DNA of 64,000 bases from Fodinibius sp051746985 (GTDB lineage Bacteria > Bacteroidota > Rhodothermia > Balneolales > Balneolaceae), in the NCBI GenBank assembly GCA_051746985.1, contig JBNJFP010000011.1, positions 25,724-89,723 on the forward strand. Reading direction: 5' to 3'. A model generated the notes under the pieces. The model had not been told where the DNA came from, made no database searches, and saw only the letters and a program-made list of their open reading frames with translations. A program made the translations under genes and the position numbers. Positions within the stretch are counted from its first letter, which is position 1. Each line of letters begins with the position of its first letter. Positions 25,895-35,175 of this stretch are shown one piece after another.

Positions 25895-26790
25895 GGATTT
25901 GCTGCTAATGGCTCTACAAGCGAAGCCACGGTATTGCCATCGTGATTTGAGACTGCTGCATACCATACGTTATTCCACTTCCATGAAACAATGTGTTTTC
26001 CATTGACTTGTCTGACGTGAAAATCTTTGGGTTTGGTACACGATTTAACGGCTTCTTTGTCTCGTACAAGCTGACCAAACTCATCCATTTGGTCAATATT
26101 GAAAGCAAAAATATAAATATACTGATCCCCCGACGGTAGATAATACTCGAGCATAGGTGCATTATAATTGGGAACAAATTCATCATAAACCACTCCTTTA
26201 AATTCTGCATTTTTTAGCTCAGGGATGGTCATCTTCATATCGTAATCCTGTTCAATACGACTTTCGGCGGTGCCTAAACTGGCCGTTGAAATAGTAGGAG
26301 GCACCAGTTTACCATCATACTTCATGAAATGCTCATAGGCGTATTCCTCGACATTATACATAGGGCCATCCGATGTGGAATCCCAAAAAATGCCCGACCA
26401 CAGTATTGCCGTTAACAGTAAAACTGCCGCTGCTGCATAATACCAGATGGTCGTAGGCTGGTCGGATGAATTTGGGCTCGATGATTTGGAATGCTGCCCA
26501 ACGGTGTTACCACTTGGGATATCATAAATAGGGGCTGATTTTTCTACTGGTGATTGGGCAGAACTGACCGTGCTTAAAAAATTTCTTAAGGAATCTGGAG
26601 CCTTGGCACAAGGACAGCGGTTAACAATTAAATTCTTAACCTTTTTCATCGATTCGTATTCCCGTCGTACATCTTCATTTCGGCGGATATAATTCATGAA
26701 TGCTGCACGTTCCTCAGCCGCCGCCTCTCCATCAATGATGGGGGCGATAAGTGCGCGAGCTTCTTTTTTTGTTAAACTTTTCTTACCCAT
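25891..26790 (-). CDS. Orphan anti-sigma-factor-like membrane protein
   Basis: 299 residues. The N-terminal ~75 residues resemble an anti-sigma domain: a helix pair (ARALIAPIIDGEAAAEERAA), an xxREYE helix, then NRCPCAKAPDSLRNFL with two closely spaced cysteines. This pattern is typical of zf-HC2-type anti-sigma factors and of their relatives with incomplete zinc sites. One membrane helix lies at about 125-147 (IWYYAAAAVLLLTAILWSGIFW). The C-terminal ~150 residues are periplasmic by prediction and unrecognised (EFKGVVYDEFVPNYNAPMLE). No sigma gene is next to it on this strand, which is unusual; the nearest sigma gene is 4 kb away. It could regulate a distant ECF factor or have lost that role. 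Confidence 0.65.
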   Translation of the reverse strand: MGKKSLTKKEARALIAPIIDGEAAAEERAAFMNYIRRNEDVRREYESMKKVKNLIVNRCPCAKAPDSLRNFLSTVSSAQSPVEKSAPIYDIPSGNTVGQHSKSSSPNSSDQPTTIWYYAAAAVLLLTAILWSGIFWDSTSDGPMYNVEEYAYEHFMKYDGKLVPPTISTASLGTAESRIEQDYDMKMTIPELKNAEFKGVVYDEFVPNYNAPMLEYYLPSGDQYIYIFAFNIDQMDEFGQLVRDKEAVKSCTKPKDFHVRQVNGKHIVSWKWNNVWYAAVSNHDGNTVASLVEPLAANP

Positions 26791-26923
26791 AGCATTATCA
26801 GTTCATCTGATATGGTATGTCATTAAGAGATGTGACTTAGTTCCTTTTCACCAACACAATGCTTATTAGCAGTGTTCCAACGGCACTACTGTTTTTGCAA
26901 ATTAGAATAAAACCATTTCTGTA

Positions 26924-27802
26924 CTATTTTACCACTAACAGGTAAAATCCTTTTAGTACGGATAGGCGGGTATCGGTTTTTTGTTGTAGCGTCTCGGTCA
27001 TCTGATCGTGTGAAATCTCAGTTTGTATGGAATAATCATAGTCGGTCAACAGCGTTTTAAAATCATCTATAGAATGATGCAGCTGCAATTTTTCACCTAC
27101 TGTTTTTACTCCCGTTGTAAAGGAGAGCCGGTGGAGGAACGGAAGCTCGTTTAAAGCAAAGTGAGTAGTAATTAGTCGAAGCTCATGTTTGAAATAAGTT
27201 CGAATATCAGCAATGGTTTTGGCAACCGTATCTTTAGTTAAATAGTCAAAAAATCCCTCGGCAATAACGATTGTTTTTTTATGGGGATTGATTTCCGGAT
27301 AACTCTTAATCTGGTTGCCAATACTGTTTTTTGGCAGGTACGAATCGATAACGGCAGGGTAATTTTTTTGCGGATAAAAATCCTGAAAAAACGTTCTTTT
27401 TCGTCGCGCCATATATGGCACGTCAAATTCAAAGCAGGAACACCCCTTTTGGCTAAAATCAAAAGCAAGATCATCAAAACCGGCGCCCAGCACAATAATC
27501 TGCTCGAAACCTTTAGTAGCCAACTTGGCTACCTGCTTGCGGATATACCATTTTCGCGCAATGATGTGCAACAGGTCGCCGGGTAGTAGTAACTCCTCAG
27601 ACCACATATATAGGTTGCGAACCCAGCGATGTTTGAGCCAATAATGATAATAGCGCAGTGGGGCTGGCAGATATTTTACAATATTCTCGTAAAAGGTAAT
27701 CGTCTTTTTATTAAAGAGTTGAGCGAACCTATGGTCCTGTGTTAAACCAAAGAACTTTATGCCAATAAAAGCCGCTGTTTTACTTAATTGCTCTGGTTTC
27801 AT
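26924..27802 (-). CDS. Class I SAM-dependent methyltransferase, LCMT/PPM1-like
   Basis: 292 residues from ATG 27802, one base after the stop of the pseudouridine synthase gene. A longer frame would overlap that gene by about 60 bases and is not needed. The SAM-binding motif I is QIIVLGAGFDDLAFDF, with the acidic motif FEFDVP after it and IVIAEGFFDYLT further on. This is the layout of the leucine carboxyl methyltransferase/TIGR00027 family. Bacterial members modify varied small molecules and their substrates are mostly unknown. Coupling to an RNA pseudouridine synthase hints at RNA biology but proves nothing. Confidence 0.8.
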   Translation of the reverse strand: MKPEQLSKTAAFIGIKFFGLTQDHRFAQLFNKKTITFYENIVKYLPAPLRYYHYWLKHRWVRNLYMWSEELLLPGDLLHIIARKWYIRKQVAKLATKGFEQIIVLGAGFDDLAFDFSQKGCSCFEFDVPYMARRKRTFFQDFYPQKNYPAVIDSYLPKNSIGNQIKSYPEINPHKKTIVIAEGFFDYLTKDTVAKTIADIRTYFKHELRLITTHFALNELPFLHRLSFTTGVKTVGEKLQLHHSIDDFKTLLTDYDYSIQTEISHDQMTETLQQKTDTRLSVLKGFYLLVVK

Positions 27803-27803
27803 T

Positions 27804-28496
27804 TTATTGATGTGCGATATCAAATTGCGTCCATGGATGTTCGGTGGGAGGTGCCAGCTCAAACTGTAGCTGTTGGTTGGTTTTGGGATGCCTGAATGCC
27901 AGTTCTATGGAACGCAACGCCATCGCTCGTCCGTCGGGTTGCTCTTCACCGTATTTATAATCCCCCCAAATGGGGTAGCCTTCGTGGGCCAATTGAACCC
28001 GAATTTGATGAGGGCGTCCCGTTTGCAGGTGAATCGAAAGTAGATGGAGTCCGCCAGAATTTTGCAAGGTGGCAAATGAAAGTATGGCCTCTTTGCCTTT
28101 TTTACGCTCTCCGGGTACCACATCTACAATGTTGGAATCCCTGTTCTTATAGAGATGGTGCGTGAGCACCCCATTCGGAGGGGGCGACCCCGAGGTAACT
28201 GCCCAATAGGTTTTCTGCATGGTGCGATCCCTTATTTGCTGTGACAGGTTATCAGCTGCATTGCGATTTTTTGCCAGTAGCATCAATCCTCCTACCGGAC
28301 GATCGAGCCGATGCACCAACCCAAGGTAGGGCGTGCCATTAGCAGAACGACCCAGATATTGTTTGCATAGGGTAAGCACATCCGCATCCCCGGTATGGTC
28401 TTTTTGAGATAACACGCCAGCAGGTTTATCGATAACCAGCAGAAAATCATCCTCATAAATAATTGCAATGTTCGGCTGGGTTTGAGTTTTTAACAT
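27804..28496 (-). CDS. RluA-family pseudouridine synthase
   Basis: 230 residues. It isomerises uridine to pseudouridine in rRNA or tRNA. Motif I is VIDKPAGVLS; motif II is LVHRLDRPVGGLMLLAKN with catalytic Asp65; motif III is LLSIHLQTGRPHQIRVQLAHEGYPIWGDYKYG. There is no N-terminal S4 domain, which separates it from RluC/RluD and places it with the short RluA/TruC-like group; exact target uridines cannot be told. The methyltransferase gene starts one base past its stop codon, so the pair is co-transcribed and probably coupled. Confidence 0.93.
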   Translation of the reverse strand: MLKTQTQPNIAIIYEDDFLLVIDKPAGVLSQKDHTGDADVLTLCKQYLGRSANGTPYLGLVHRLDRPVGGLMLLAKNRNAADNLSQQIRDRTMQKTYWAVTSGSPPPNGVLTHHLYKNRDSNIVDVVPGERKKGKEAILSFATLQNSGGLHLLSIHLQTGRPHQIRVQLAHEGYPIWGDYKYGEEQPDGRAMALRSIELAFRHPKTNQQLQFELAPPTEHPWTQFDIAHQ

Positions 28497-28651
28497 CTTA
28501 TCAATTCTTTTACAGCAGGTTCAAAATCAACACCCGACAAACTACGGATTTTGAATCCACCATCGAAGAACGGCGTAGTTTTTTATTTTATCTTAGTTGT
28601 TTAAGAACAAAAGGACATCTCAACCAGAAATAATGAAATTTCAGTTTTAAT

Positions 28652-30511
28652 ATGAGCCCATCCCAAGAACCGGAAGTTGAAGTACAAGAAAAGGTGGATA
28701 ACCTGCCCCTTTCTCCGGGAGTATATATGTTTAAGGATAAGAAGCAACGCCTGTTGTATATCGGTAAGGCAAAACGATTGAGAAACAGGGTGCGCTCATA
28801 TTTTCAGAACTCCAGCGATCATGATGGACGTATTCGCGTGATGGTCCGAAAGATTGAAGATCTGGAGGTGATCGTAACAGATTCGGAGGCTGAGGCTCTC
28901 ATCCTCGAAAACAATCTAATTAAGAAACACCATCCACGATATAATATTTTGTATCGGGATGATAAAAGCTATCCCTACATTTGTGTAACCGGTGATGAGC
29001 GACCACGGGTGTATCCTACACGAACCGTCATTAATGACGGGAGCAAATACTACGGGCCGTACGATAGCGTAACGCACATGAAGCGCATGCTTGAAACCAT
29101 CCGTAAAGCCTTTGATTTGTGTACGTGCGCCGTTTCTCGCAAGAATATTGACCGCACCAAAGGCCCTCCCAAATGGCACTCTTGTTTTGATGATTACCTG
29201 GAAAGTTGCTCCGGCGACTGGGATTTGGAAGAATATCAGGCGACCATTAATAAAGTAGAGCGAATGCTCAATGGCCGCACCGACGCGCTTATTCGCGATT
29301 TAAAAGAGGAGATGTCGATAGCTTCGGACGCCCTGGAATTCGAGAAGGCCGCCCGAGTCCGTGATAGCCTGAAGGCGGTGCAGAAGTACAGCAAGAAAAT
29401 GAAGATGGTGGCCGACAAGAAAGTGGATCGTGACTTGTTTGTTGTTAAAGTGGATGAAGAGATTAGCGAGGCCTGCGGTGTGTTATTTAAGGTTCGGGAA
29501 GGGAAATTAATCAGCAAATTTCATCGCTTTCTTAAAAATATTAAGCACCTGAAAAAAGGGGAGATGCTGCAGTCATTTATAGAAGATTATTATACGGGAC
29601 AGCACGCGGGGGGTATCCCTGATGAGGTGTATGTAAGCGATGATCTGGTAAACGAGGAGCCACTGGCACAATATCTTTGGGAAGCGCGGGGCAAGAAAGT
29701 GCGAATCCATCGTCCGCAGCGGGGAGAAAAAGCCAAGATGATTCGCATGGCGCTATCCAATGCCAAGTATTTGCTGGGCGAACGTAAACTCGAAAAAGAA
29801 AAGGCGGCCCAGAAACGTATCCCGCACTCCATCAAAGAACTCAAAGAGCAGCTAAACCTGCAGCGCCTGCCACGCCGTATCGAGTGTTTCGATAATTCGA
29901 ACCTGCAGGGGACTGATCCGGTAGCTTCGATGGTTTGTTTTGTAGATGCGCGTCCCAAGAAAAGTGAATACAAGCGATTTAATATCAAAACGGTAGAAGG
30001 GCCCGACGATTTTGCATCCATGAAAGAGGTATTAAGCCGCCGGTACAAAAGAGTAATGGATGAAAAGCAGCAGATCCCAGATCTTATTGTGGTAGATGGA
30101 GGCAAGGGACAGTTAAGCAGTGCCGTTGAGGCGTTAAAAGAGATAGGATTTTACGGTGAGTGTGAGGTTATCGGACTTGCAAAACGTCTCGAAGAGGTTT
30201 TTGTGCCGGGCAAGGCCAATGCCATCATGATCCCCAAAAAATCATCGGCGCTAAAGCTTTTACAGAAGGTACGAGATGAAGCTCATAGGTTTGCTATAAA
30301 TTTTCACCGAAAAAAACGATTCGATCGCACCATTAAAACCGAGCTTACTCAAATAAGCGGCATTGGTGACAAAACGGCTCAGCAGTTACTTAAAAAGTTT
30401 GGATCGGTGCAGTCAGTTCGCGAAGCATCGCTGGAAGAATTGCAAGAGGAGGTAGGGGAAAAAACAGGACGCAAAATATATGCCTATTTCCATGAGACAG
30501 AAAAAGTGTAA
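28652..30511 (+). CDS. uvrC: UvrABC excinuclease subunit C
   Basis: 619 residues. UvrC makes both incisions in nucleotide excision repair. The GIY-YIG domain is at about 17-95 (SPGVYMFKDKKQRLLYIGKA). The UvrB-binding UVR helix pair follows near 205-245 (EEMSIASDALEFEKAARVRD). The RNase H-like endonuclease domain has FDNSNLQG, LIVVDGGKGQLSSA and RDEAHRFAINFHRKKR carrying the acidic and His ligands. A C-terminal helix-hairpin-helix reads ISGIGDKTAQQLLKKFGS. All parts are complete. The next gene is over 320 bases away, and only a T-rich stretch without a strong stem follows the stop codon. Confidence 0.97.
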   Translation: MSPSQEPEVEVQEKVDNLPLSPGVYMFKDKKQRLLYIGKAKRLRNRVRSYFQNSSDHDGRIRVMVRKIEDLEVIVTDSEAEALILENNLIKKHHPRYNILYRDDKSYPYICVTGDERPRVYPTRTVINDGSKYYGPYDSVTHMKRMLETIRKAFDLCTCAVSRKNIDRTKGPPKWHSCFDDYLESCSGDWDLEEYQATINKVERMLNGRTDALIRDLKEEMSIASDALEFEKAARVRDSLKAVQKYSKKMKMVADKKVDRDLFVVKVDEEISEACGVLFKVREGKLISKFHRFLKNIKHLKKGEMLQSFIEDYYTGQHAGGIPDEVYVSDDLVNEEPLAQYLWEARGKKVRIHRPQRGEKAKMIRMALSNAKYLLGERKLEKEKAAQKRIPHSIKELKEQLNLQRLPRRIECFDNSNLQGTDPVASMVCFVDARPKKSEYKRFNIKTVEGPDDFASMKEVLSRRYKRVMDEKQQIPDLIVVDGGKGQLSSAVEALKEIGFYGECEVIGLAKRLEEVFVPGKANAIMIPKKSSALKLLQKVRDEAHRFAINFHRKKRFDRTIKTELTQISGIGDKTAQQLLKKFGSVQSVREASLEELQEEVGEKTGRKIYAYFHETEKV

Positions 30512-30834
30512 AAAATCGTTTCAGATTATGATTTTTCCATTTTTTTAGTTTTAATATGGCGTTCTGACATGCAATGCCTATGCGGCATAATAGTTGCAGC
30601 AAAAAGTTATGTAACATTAACATGTTATAGATCATCGGTTGGTCAATATTTACAATACTTACAGAGTAACTGACCTTAACCGATGAGGAACAAACTTTTA
30701 ATAAAACTGTTAGTATGAAAAATATTTGCTACTGAACTCTTACTAACTAAATTTTTGTTCTGATTATTGGAAAAGGTCAAAAATGCAGTTTTGCATATAT
30801 GACTTCTATTTCTTAAATCAGACATGAGGTAATT
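30512..30834. other. Intergenic region with stacked inverted repeats before an ECF sigma gene
   Basis: No reading frame of note. Several inverted repeats stand out: TAACAT/ATGTTA (30612-30617 and 30622-30627), a longer one of 12 pairs with a two-base bulge (30634-30645 with 30671-30684), and ATGCA/TGCAT near 30782-30795. They could be operator sites or leader structures for the sigma operon downstream. A ribosome site GAGGT lies just before the ATG at 30835. Confidence 0.45.
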
Positions 30835-31482
30835 ATGAAGCTCGAACAGTCAAATCATATCAGCAAGAAATATCAGCAACTGGATGACAAGGATCTGGTT
30901 CGGTTTTACCGTCAAAACGGTGACGAGCAGGCATTCAGTGAATTAATGAATCGTCATCAGACGAAAATATATTCCTATATCTACAGCATGGTAAAGGATG
31001 GGGGTACTGCTGATGATATCTTCCAGGAGACCTTTACGAAGGTTATTACCAAGATGGATGATACGTATAATGAACAGGGCAAATGGATTGCCTGGGTGAT
31101 GCGTATTGCCCACAATGCAACAATCGATTATTTAAGAAAACAAAAACGGTTTGTGGACGTTAGTTCTAACTACGACAAGGAATCAAACACTGATTTCTAT
31201 GATCGTTTGCCTGATGAAGATCTTGTCAGCGCACAGGAACAACTCGAAAAAGACGAGGAAAAGAGCAGTTTGATGCGTCATATCGACGAGCTTCCTGAGG
31301 AACAACGTCAAGTGGTAATGCTGCGACATTATTATGAAATGCCGTTTAAAGAAATTGCCGAGCTTACGAATGTTTCCATTAATACCGCACTGGGACGTAT
31401 GCGGTATGCGTTGATAAATCTTCGAAAACTTTTTGATAAAGAAAAAGAACAAGAAGAAAATAATTATGCGCAACGAGGATAA
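30835..31482 (+). CDS. ECF sigma-70 family factor (RpoE-like)
   Basis: 215 residues. Region 2 carries DLVRFYRQNGDEQAFSELM, DDIFQETFTKV (the -10 recognition helix) and WIAWVMRIAHNATIDYLRKQ. Region 4 carries LPEEQRQVVMLRHYYEMPFKEIAELTNVSINTALGRMRYAL with a helix-turn-helix. A ribosome site GAGGT precedes the ATG. The stop codon lies inside the next gene (17-base overlap), which encodes a membrane protein with an anti-sigma-like layout, so this looks like a classical sigma/anti-sigma pair responding to an envelope signal. The upstream leader holds several inverted repeats that could carry autoregulation. Confidence 0.95.
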   Translation: MKLEQSNHISKKYQQLDDKDLVRFYRQNGDEQAFSELMNRHQTKIYSYIYSMVKDGGTADDIFQETFTKVITKMDDTYNEQGKWIAWVMRIAHNATIDYLRKQKRFVDVSSNYDKESNTDFYDRLPDEDLVSAQEQLEKDEEKSSLMRHIDELPEEQRQVVMLRHYYEMPFKEIAELTNVSINTALGRMRYALINLRKLFDKEKEQEENNYAQRG

Positions 31483-32170
31483 TAATGATTGTATTCGGTA
31501 TCTGATGAAGGAGATGGATCCTTCTGAGGAACTATTGATGGAACGTGCCATGATGGAGGATGAAGATCTGCTGATTGAAGTAGAGAGTATGAGGCAGACC
31601 TTCAATAAACTCGATCAAATGCCAGAGGTTGAACCTCCCAAGCATGTTCAGGAATCGATAATGCAGAAGGCGGCCGAGCAAGCCAAGAAAAACCGCGAAA
31701 AGAATGCTACGTTTAAACCTGCTTTAAAATATGCGGTAGCCGCAACTTTGGCACTTACCGTTTCAGCAGGGGGGGCATGGCTGTTTTTAGATACTGATGT
31801 TAATCAGCCTGCTCAGCAGCAGGCCGAGGCTTCCGTTACAGCATCGGCGCCTACCAATGCAAATTCAGCTTCGGTCGCTTCATCACAAGGCATAAACCAG
31901 GTAAGTACTGGTAACAGTGGAGCTCCCTTAACACGCTTTGCTGGTAGTAACTTACAAGAAGCACCTTCGATACCCACTTTTAATTCTGGCGATGTAGATC
32001 CCTGGATTGATCGGGAAGATATCCTGCATTTCGAGGATCAATTCTCCGAACAAAAAGAGCAGTTCCAGGAGTTTGTTCAACAGTCAAAGGAGAAGCTCCA
32101 GCTAATTGAATCTTCTACTATTACCGATCAGCAGATAAAACCGTTGCAATTAACAGGGTCTGGTAATTAA
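31466..32170 (+). CDS. Anti-sigma-like single-pass membrane protein
   Basis: 234 residues from ATG 31466, which overlaps the sigma gene by 17 bases and implies coupled translation. Residues 1-70 are acidic and helical (RYLMKEMDPSEELLMERAMM, then EVESMRQTFNKLDQMP), similar to the cytoplasmic domain of Bacteroidota anti-sigma proteins but without the zinc-binding His/Cys set. A membrane helix lies at about 82-103 (ALKYAVAATLALTVSAGGAW). The periplasmic part is A/S/Q-rich and low in complexity, then ends in a charged amphipathic helix (FEDQFSEQKEQFQEFVQQSK). Function is inferred from layout and position. recO starts 68 bases downstream. Confidence 0.75.
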   Translation: MRNEDNNDCIRYLMKEMDPSEELLMERAMMEDEDLLIEVESMRQTFNKLDQMPEVEPPKHVQESIMQKAAEQAKKNREKNATFKPALKYAVAATLALTVSAGGAWLFLDTDVNQPAQQQAEASVTASAPTNANSASVASSQGINQVSTGNSGAPLTRFAGSNLQEAPSIPTFNSGDVDPWIDREDILHFEDQFSEQKEQFQEFVQQSKEKLQLIESSTITDQQIKPLQLTGSGN

Positions 32171-32238
32171 TTATTGGCTTTGGAGTTGTAAAGCTTCTAT
32201 ACTTCTTTATCCGAATTAATTGCAAGGAAGGATAAAGA

Positions 32239-32982
32239 ATGATTACCCATACCGAAGCCATTATATTTAAATCGGTTGATTACCAGGAATCCAGTAAAAT
32301 AGTTACTGCCTTTACCCGAGAACACGGTAAAATAGCACTCTTGGTCAGAGGAGTAAAAAAGCCCAAAAGTAAATTTTCGGGACTTATAGAAACGGGTAAT
32401 ATTCTGGATGTAGTCTATTACCACAAATCTTCCCGTTCTGTTCAAATCCTTTCTGAAGCAAGTTACTCTGAAAAAAACAAAAACCTGCGGTCTGACTTTC
32501 ACAAGATGGCTACGATGACCTCAGCCATTGAATTAATTGGTCAACTGCTGCATGAGAATGAAATAAATAAGCCGCTCTTCGCATTTACAAAGAACTTCTT
32601 GTGTTGGCTTGACACCTCCCATGCCCATCCCCCTAATATTTTTCCATATCTTCAAATTCGTTTGGCAGAGCTTACTGGTATCGGATTACAACTGGATACA
32701 AATAATTTCGATATTGAAACGAACTTTTTAAATATTGAATCCGGTTTAATTACTACCGAAAGTATTTCCTCGCATTCGCATAAGCTAACGAAAAATCAGC
32801 TGCAGTACGTGCGAACGGCCGTAACCGCACGAAGCTCTAAATTATTTGATATATCATTTCAAACGGGGGAACTTAAATCACTAATTGATATTTTAGACAG
32901 ATACTTGAAATACCATGTGGAGGGATTAAAAGCACGGAAATCAGATGCTATCTTTGAACAAATTCTGCAGGAGTCAACATGA
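32239..32982 (+). CDS. recO: DNA repair protein RecO
   Basis: 247 residues. RecO helps load RecA on SSB-coated single strands and anneals strands in the RecFOR route. The N-terminal OB-fold begins THTEAIIFKSVDYQESSKIV and continues GKIALLVRGVKKPKSKFSG; the rest is the helical C-terminal domain. The cysteine zinc cluster found in some RecO proteins is absent. The stop codon overlaps the start of the HtrA-type protease gene by four bases (ATGA), so they are coupled. Together with recBCD at 43-52 kb the organism would have both recombination-initiation routes, assuming recF and recR elsewhere. Confidence 0.93.
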   Translation: MITHTEAIIFKSVDYQESSKIVTAFTREHGKIALLVRGVKKPKSKFSGLIETGNILDVVYYHKSSRSVQILSEASYSEKNKNLRSDFHKMATMTSAIELIGQLLHENEINKPLFAFTKNFLCWLDTSHAHPPNIFPYLQIRLAELTGIGLQLDTNNFDIETNFLNIESGLITTESISSHSHKLTKNQLQYVRTAVTARSSKLFDISFQTGELKSLIDILDRYLKYHVEGLKARKSDAIFEQILQEST

Positions 32983-34523
32983 ACAGTCAAAATCGATATT
33001 TATCAGCCATTCTATTAGTGCTCATTGGGGTTATTGTGGGTACAATAATGGCTTTTTATCATTTCGAAAACAGGGTTGATGACCGTGCTGATGTAGAAAT
33101 TACGGAAGTAAAACACAGTGCACAGCCACTTTTTACGGATGAACAGCTCGAGAAGCTGGATGATCGATTTCTATTCAAGCAGGTCGCAGAACGGGTTACG
33201 CCAATGGTGGCTTATATTGAGACGACTGTTCCTTTCTCAAAAAGAGATATGCCGAATGATGAGTATCACGACGATGACGGATTTTGGGGGGAGATGCTTC
33301 CCAAAAAAGCGCGTACGGTGGGATCGGGTATTATAATCAGCAGCGATGGTTATATCTTAACCAATAACCACGTGGTTGATGGTGCCGTAAATGATGAAAT
33401 TGAAGTAGTATTGAACGACAAGCGTACCTTTGACGGACGAATTGTTGGGCAGGACCCCACTACCGATTTAGCCGTACTTAAAATTGATGCCCTTAACCTA
33501 CCATCTATTACTATTGGTAATTCCGATGAACTGGGTGTTGGAGAATGGGTACTTGCTGTTGGTAATCCATTCCGGCTGCGATCGACGGTCACAGCTGGAA
33601 TTGTAAGTGCTCTTAGTCGTGATGTGCAAATCATAAATGATCAGATGCGCGTGGAGAGCTTTATCCAAACGGATGCCGCCATCAACAAAGGGAACAGTGG
33701 AGGCGCATTGGTCAACACCAGCGGAGAGCTTGTCGGAGTTAATACTGCTATCGCTTCTCAAAGTGGTAGCTACCAGGGGTATGGTTTTGCAGTTCCATCT
33801 AATCTGGCATCTAAAGTAGCAGAAGATATCATCGAGTATGGACATGTTAGACGCGCATTATTAGGGGTTTCGATTGCAAGTGTCGATGCGGGAATTGCTG
33901 ACTACCTTGGGATGGATCGTATTGAGGGAGTGCAGATTACCGGAATCTCTCCCGATGGCGCAGCAGAAAAGCATAACTTGAAAAGAGATGATGTTATTTT
34001 AACCGTTAATGGACAAACGGTAAATGAATCGAATCAGCTACAGCAAAAGATTGCGGTTTTAAATCCCGGTGATACCGTAGAGCTTACTATTTGGCGCGAC
34101 GGCAAAACGATACAAAAGGAAATCGTTTTAGGTGTTCACGAACAAGAGAAACAAGATTTATCTTATGAAGATGAGCCTGAAATAAAGGAGCTTGAAAATG
34201 AGTCGCCCAATAATTCCGAATCGGGCCGATCTTTTAATGAAGTTGAATTTGCTGAATTTGATTTGGGATTTCGCCTTATGGCAATTTTACGATCAGAAGA
34301 ACCTATAAAACACGAATTTGTAATTTCGGATATTGTCGAGGGATCCAGGGCGGATAAAATGGGCTTGCGGGTCGGTCAAAAAATCATAGGAGTGAATGGT
34401 CAAAAAGTTGAAGATCTGGAATCTTTAAAGCATTTTATAGCGCAAAAAATTGACCCTTCATCCCCCTTGGCTTTTGAGATTGAAACCCGAGAGGGCACAG
34501 TTAAAACATTAAAATCTGAATAG
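32979..34523 (+). CDS. HtrA/Deg-type serine protease with two PDZ domains
   Basis: 514 residues. An N-terminal signal-anchor helix (about residues 8-27) tethers it to the inner membrane with the bulk in the periplasm. The trypsin-like domain has the full triad: His131 in LTNNHVVDG, Asp163 in TTDLAVLKID and Ser240 in NKGNSGGALVN. PDZ1 covers about 285-385 (RRALLGVSIASVDAG, GDTVELTIWRDGK) and PDZ2 about 425-510 (SRADKMGLRVGQKIIGVNGQKV). It should degrade or refold misfolded envelope proteins. It is coupled to recO by a four-base overlap and followed 14 bases later by a lipoprotein gene. DegP/DegQ/DegS subtype is not decidable. Confidence 0.95.
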   Translation: MNSQNRYLSAILLVLIGVIVGTIMAFYHFENRVDDRADVEITEVKHSAQPLFTDEQLEKLDDRFLFKQVAERVTPMVAYIETTVPFSKRDMPNDEYHDDDGFWGEMLPKKARTVGSGIIISSDGYILTNNHVVDGAVNDEIEVVLNDKRTFDGRIVGQDPTTDLAVLKIDALNLPSITIGNSDELGVGEWVLAVGNPFRLRSTVTAGIVSALSRDVQIINDQMRVESFIQTDAAINKGNSGGALVNTSGELVGVNTAIASQSGSYQGYGFAVPSNLASKVAEDIIEYGHVRRALLGVSIASVDAGIADYLGMDRIEGVQITGISPDGAAEKHNLKRDDVILTVNGQTVNESNQLQQKIAVLNPGDTVELTIWRDGKTIQKEIVLGVHEQEKQDLSYEDEPEIKELENESPNNSESGRSFNEVEFAEFDLGFRLMAILRSEEPIKHEFVISDIVEGSRADKMGLRVGQKIIGVNGQKVEDLESLKHFIAQKIDPSSPLAFEIETREGTVKTLKSE

Positions 34524-34537
34524 TTAAATATTTATCG

Positions 34538-35089
34538 ATGCGCCAGACAATTATTTTAATCACACTTTTTGCATTTACAGCACTATTAGTTTCGTGTTCC
34601 GGTACAGCTGAAGTTGCTGATGATCAGCAAGATACCGAAGTCGAAGAAAAATCTGCCTACCCATCATGGTATCCCCAACAGGAATTTATTTCCGAGGAAA
34701 CCCAATTGCTGGCCTATGCTGCAGCCATCGATGCTGATTCTACCTCTGCTATTGAAAAGGCTAAAGGCTGGGCCAAGGAGGGATTAAAATCTTCAATTTC
34801 TGATAAACTTGAGGAATTACGATCGGAAGCCGCTTCTGAAAATAGTGGTTCGGGCTTGGATGAAGCGAAATTTTTAATGGCGCTTCGTAAAGCTCCCAGG
34901 GCGGCAGATGACCTCATAGAAATTGAAAAAACGGAAGTTATGGACGTGGAAAATTATGAAAGTGTCCGTGGATTTGTAGAAATAAGTGTTCCAAAAGATC
35001 AATTAATTGAACGTATTGGTAAACGTTTAGGAGGATATGAACAACCTTGGAATGCGATGAAGGAATCCGAAGCCTTTGATGATTTCTAA
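34538..35089 (+). CDS. LPP20-like lipoprotein
   Basis: 183 residues. Signal peptide with lipobox LLVSC (Cys20), then an acidic linker and a domain starting YPSWYPQQEF. The following AYAAAIDADSTSAIEKAKGW and ISDKLEEL stretches match the general pattern of LPP20/LpoB-like lipoproteins (a processed residue run, then an alpha helix that tracks multiple paralogous enzymes). The match is by pattern only. It is the third gene of recO-protease-lipoprotein and is closed by a strong terminator. Partnering with the periplasmic protease upstream is possible but unproven. Confidence 0.7.
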   Translation: MRQTIILITLFAFTALLVSCSGTAEVADDQQDTEVEEKSAYPSWYPQQEFISEETQLLAYAAAIDADSTSAIEKAKGWAKEGLKSSISDKLEELRSEAASENSGSGLDEAKFLMALRKAPRAADDLIEIEKTEVMDVENYESVRGFVEISVPKDQLIERIGKRLGGYEQPWNAMKESEAFDDF

Positions 35090-35114
35090 GTAATTAGAGT
35101 AATAACATCATAAA

Positions 35115-35150
35115 GAAAGCCCGCAAGGTTTTACGCTTTGCGGGCTTTTC
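35115..35150. terminator. Bidirectional terminator between the LPP20-like gene and icd
   Basis: A perfect ten-pair stem (35117-35126 with 35138-35147) and 11-base loop has A-rich and T-rich flanks, so it can serve both the plus-strand lipoprotein operon and the minus-strand icd gene that ends at 35176. Confidence 0.92.
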
Positions 35151-35175
35151 TATTGAATGGGTATTAGAGTTGAAA

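Noticed and set aside
27804..27862. Methyltransferase starting inside the pseudouridine synthase gene
   Set aside because: The ATG at 27802 gives a one-base junction and a normal N-terminus, so the extension is unnecessary.
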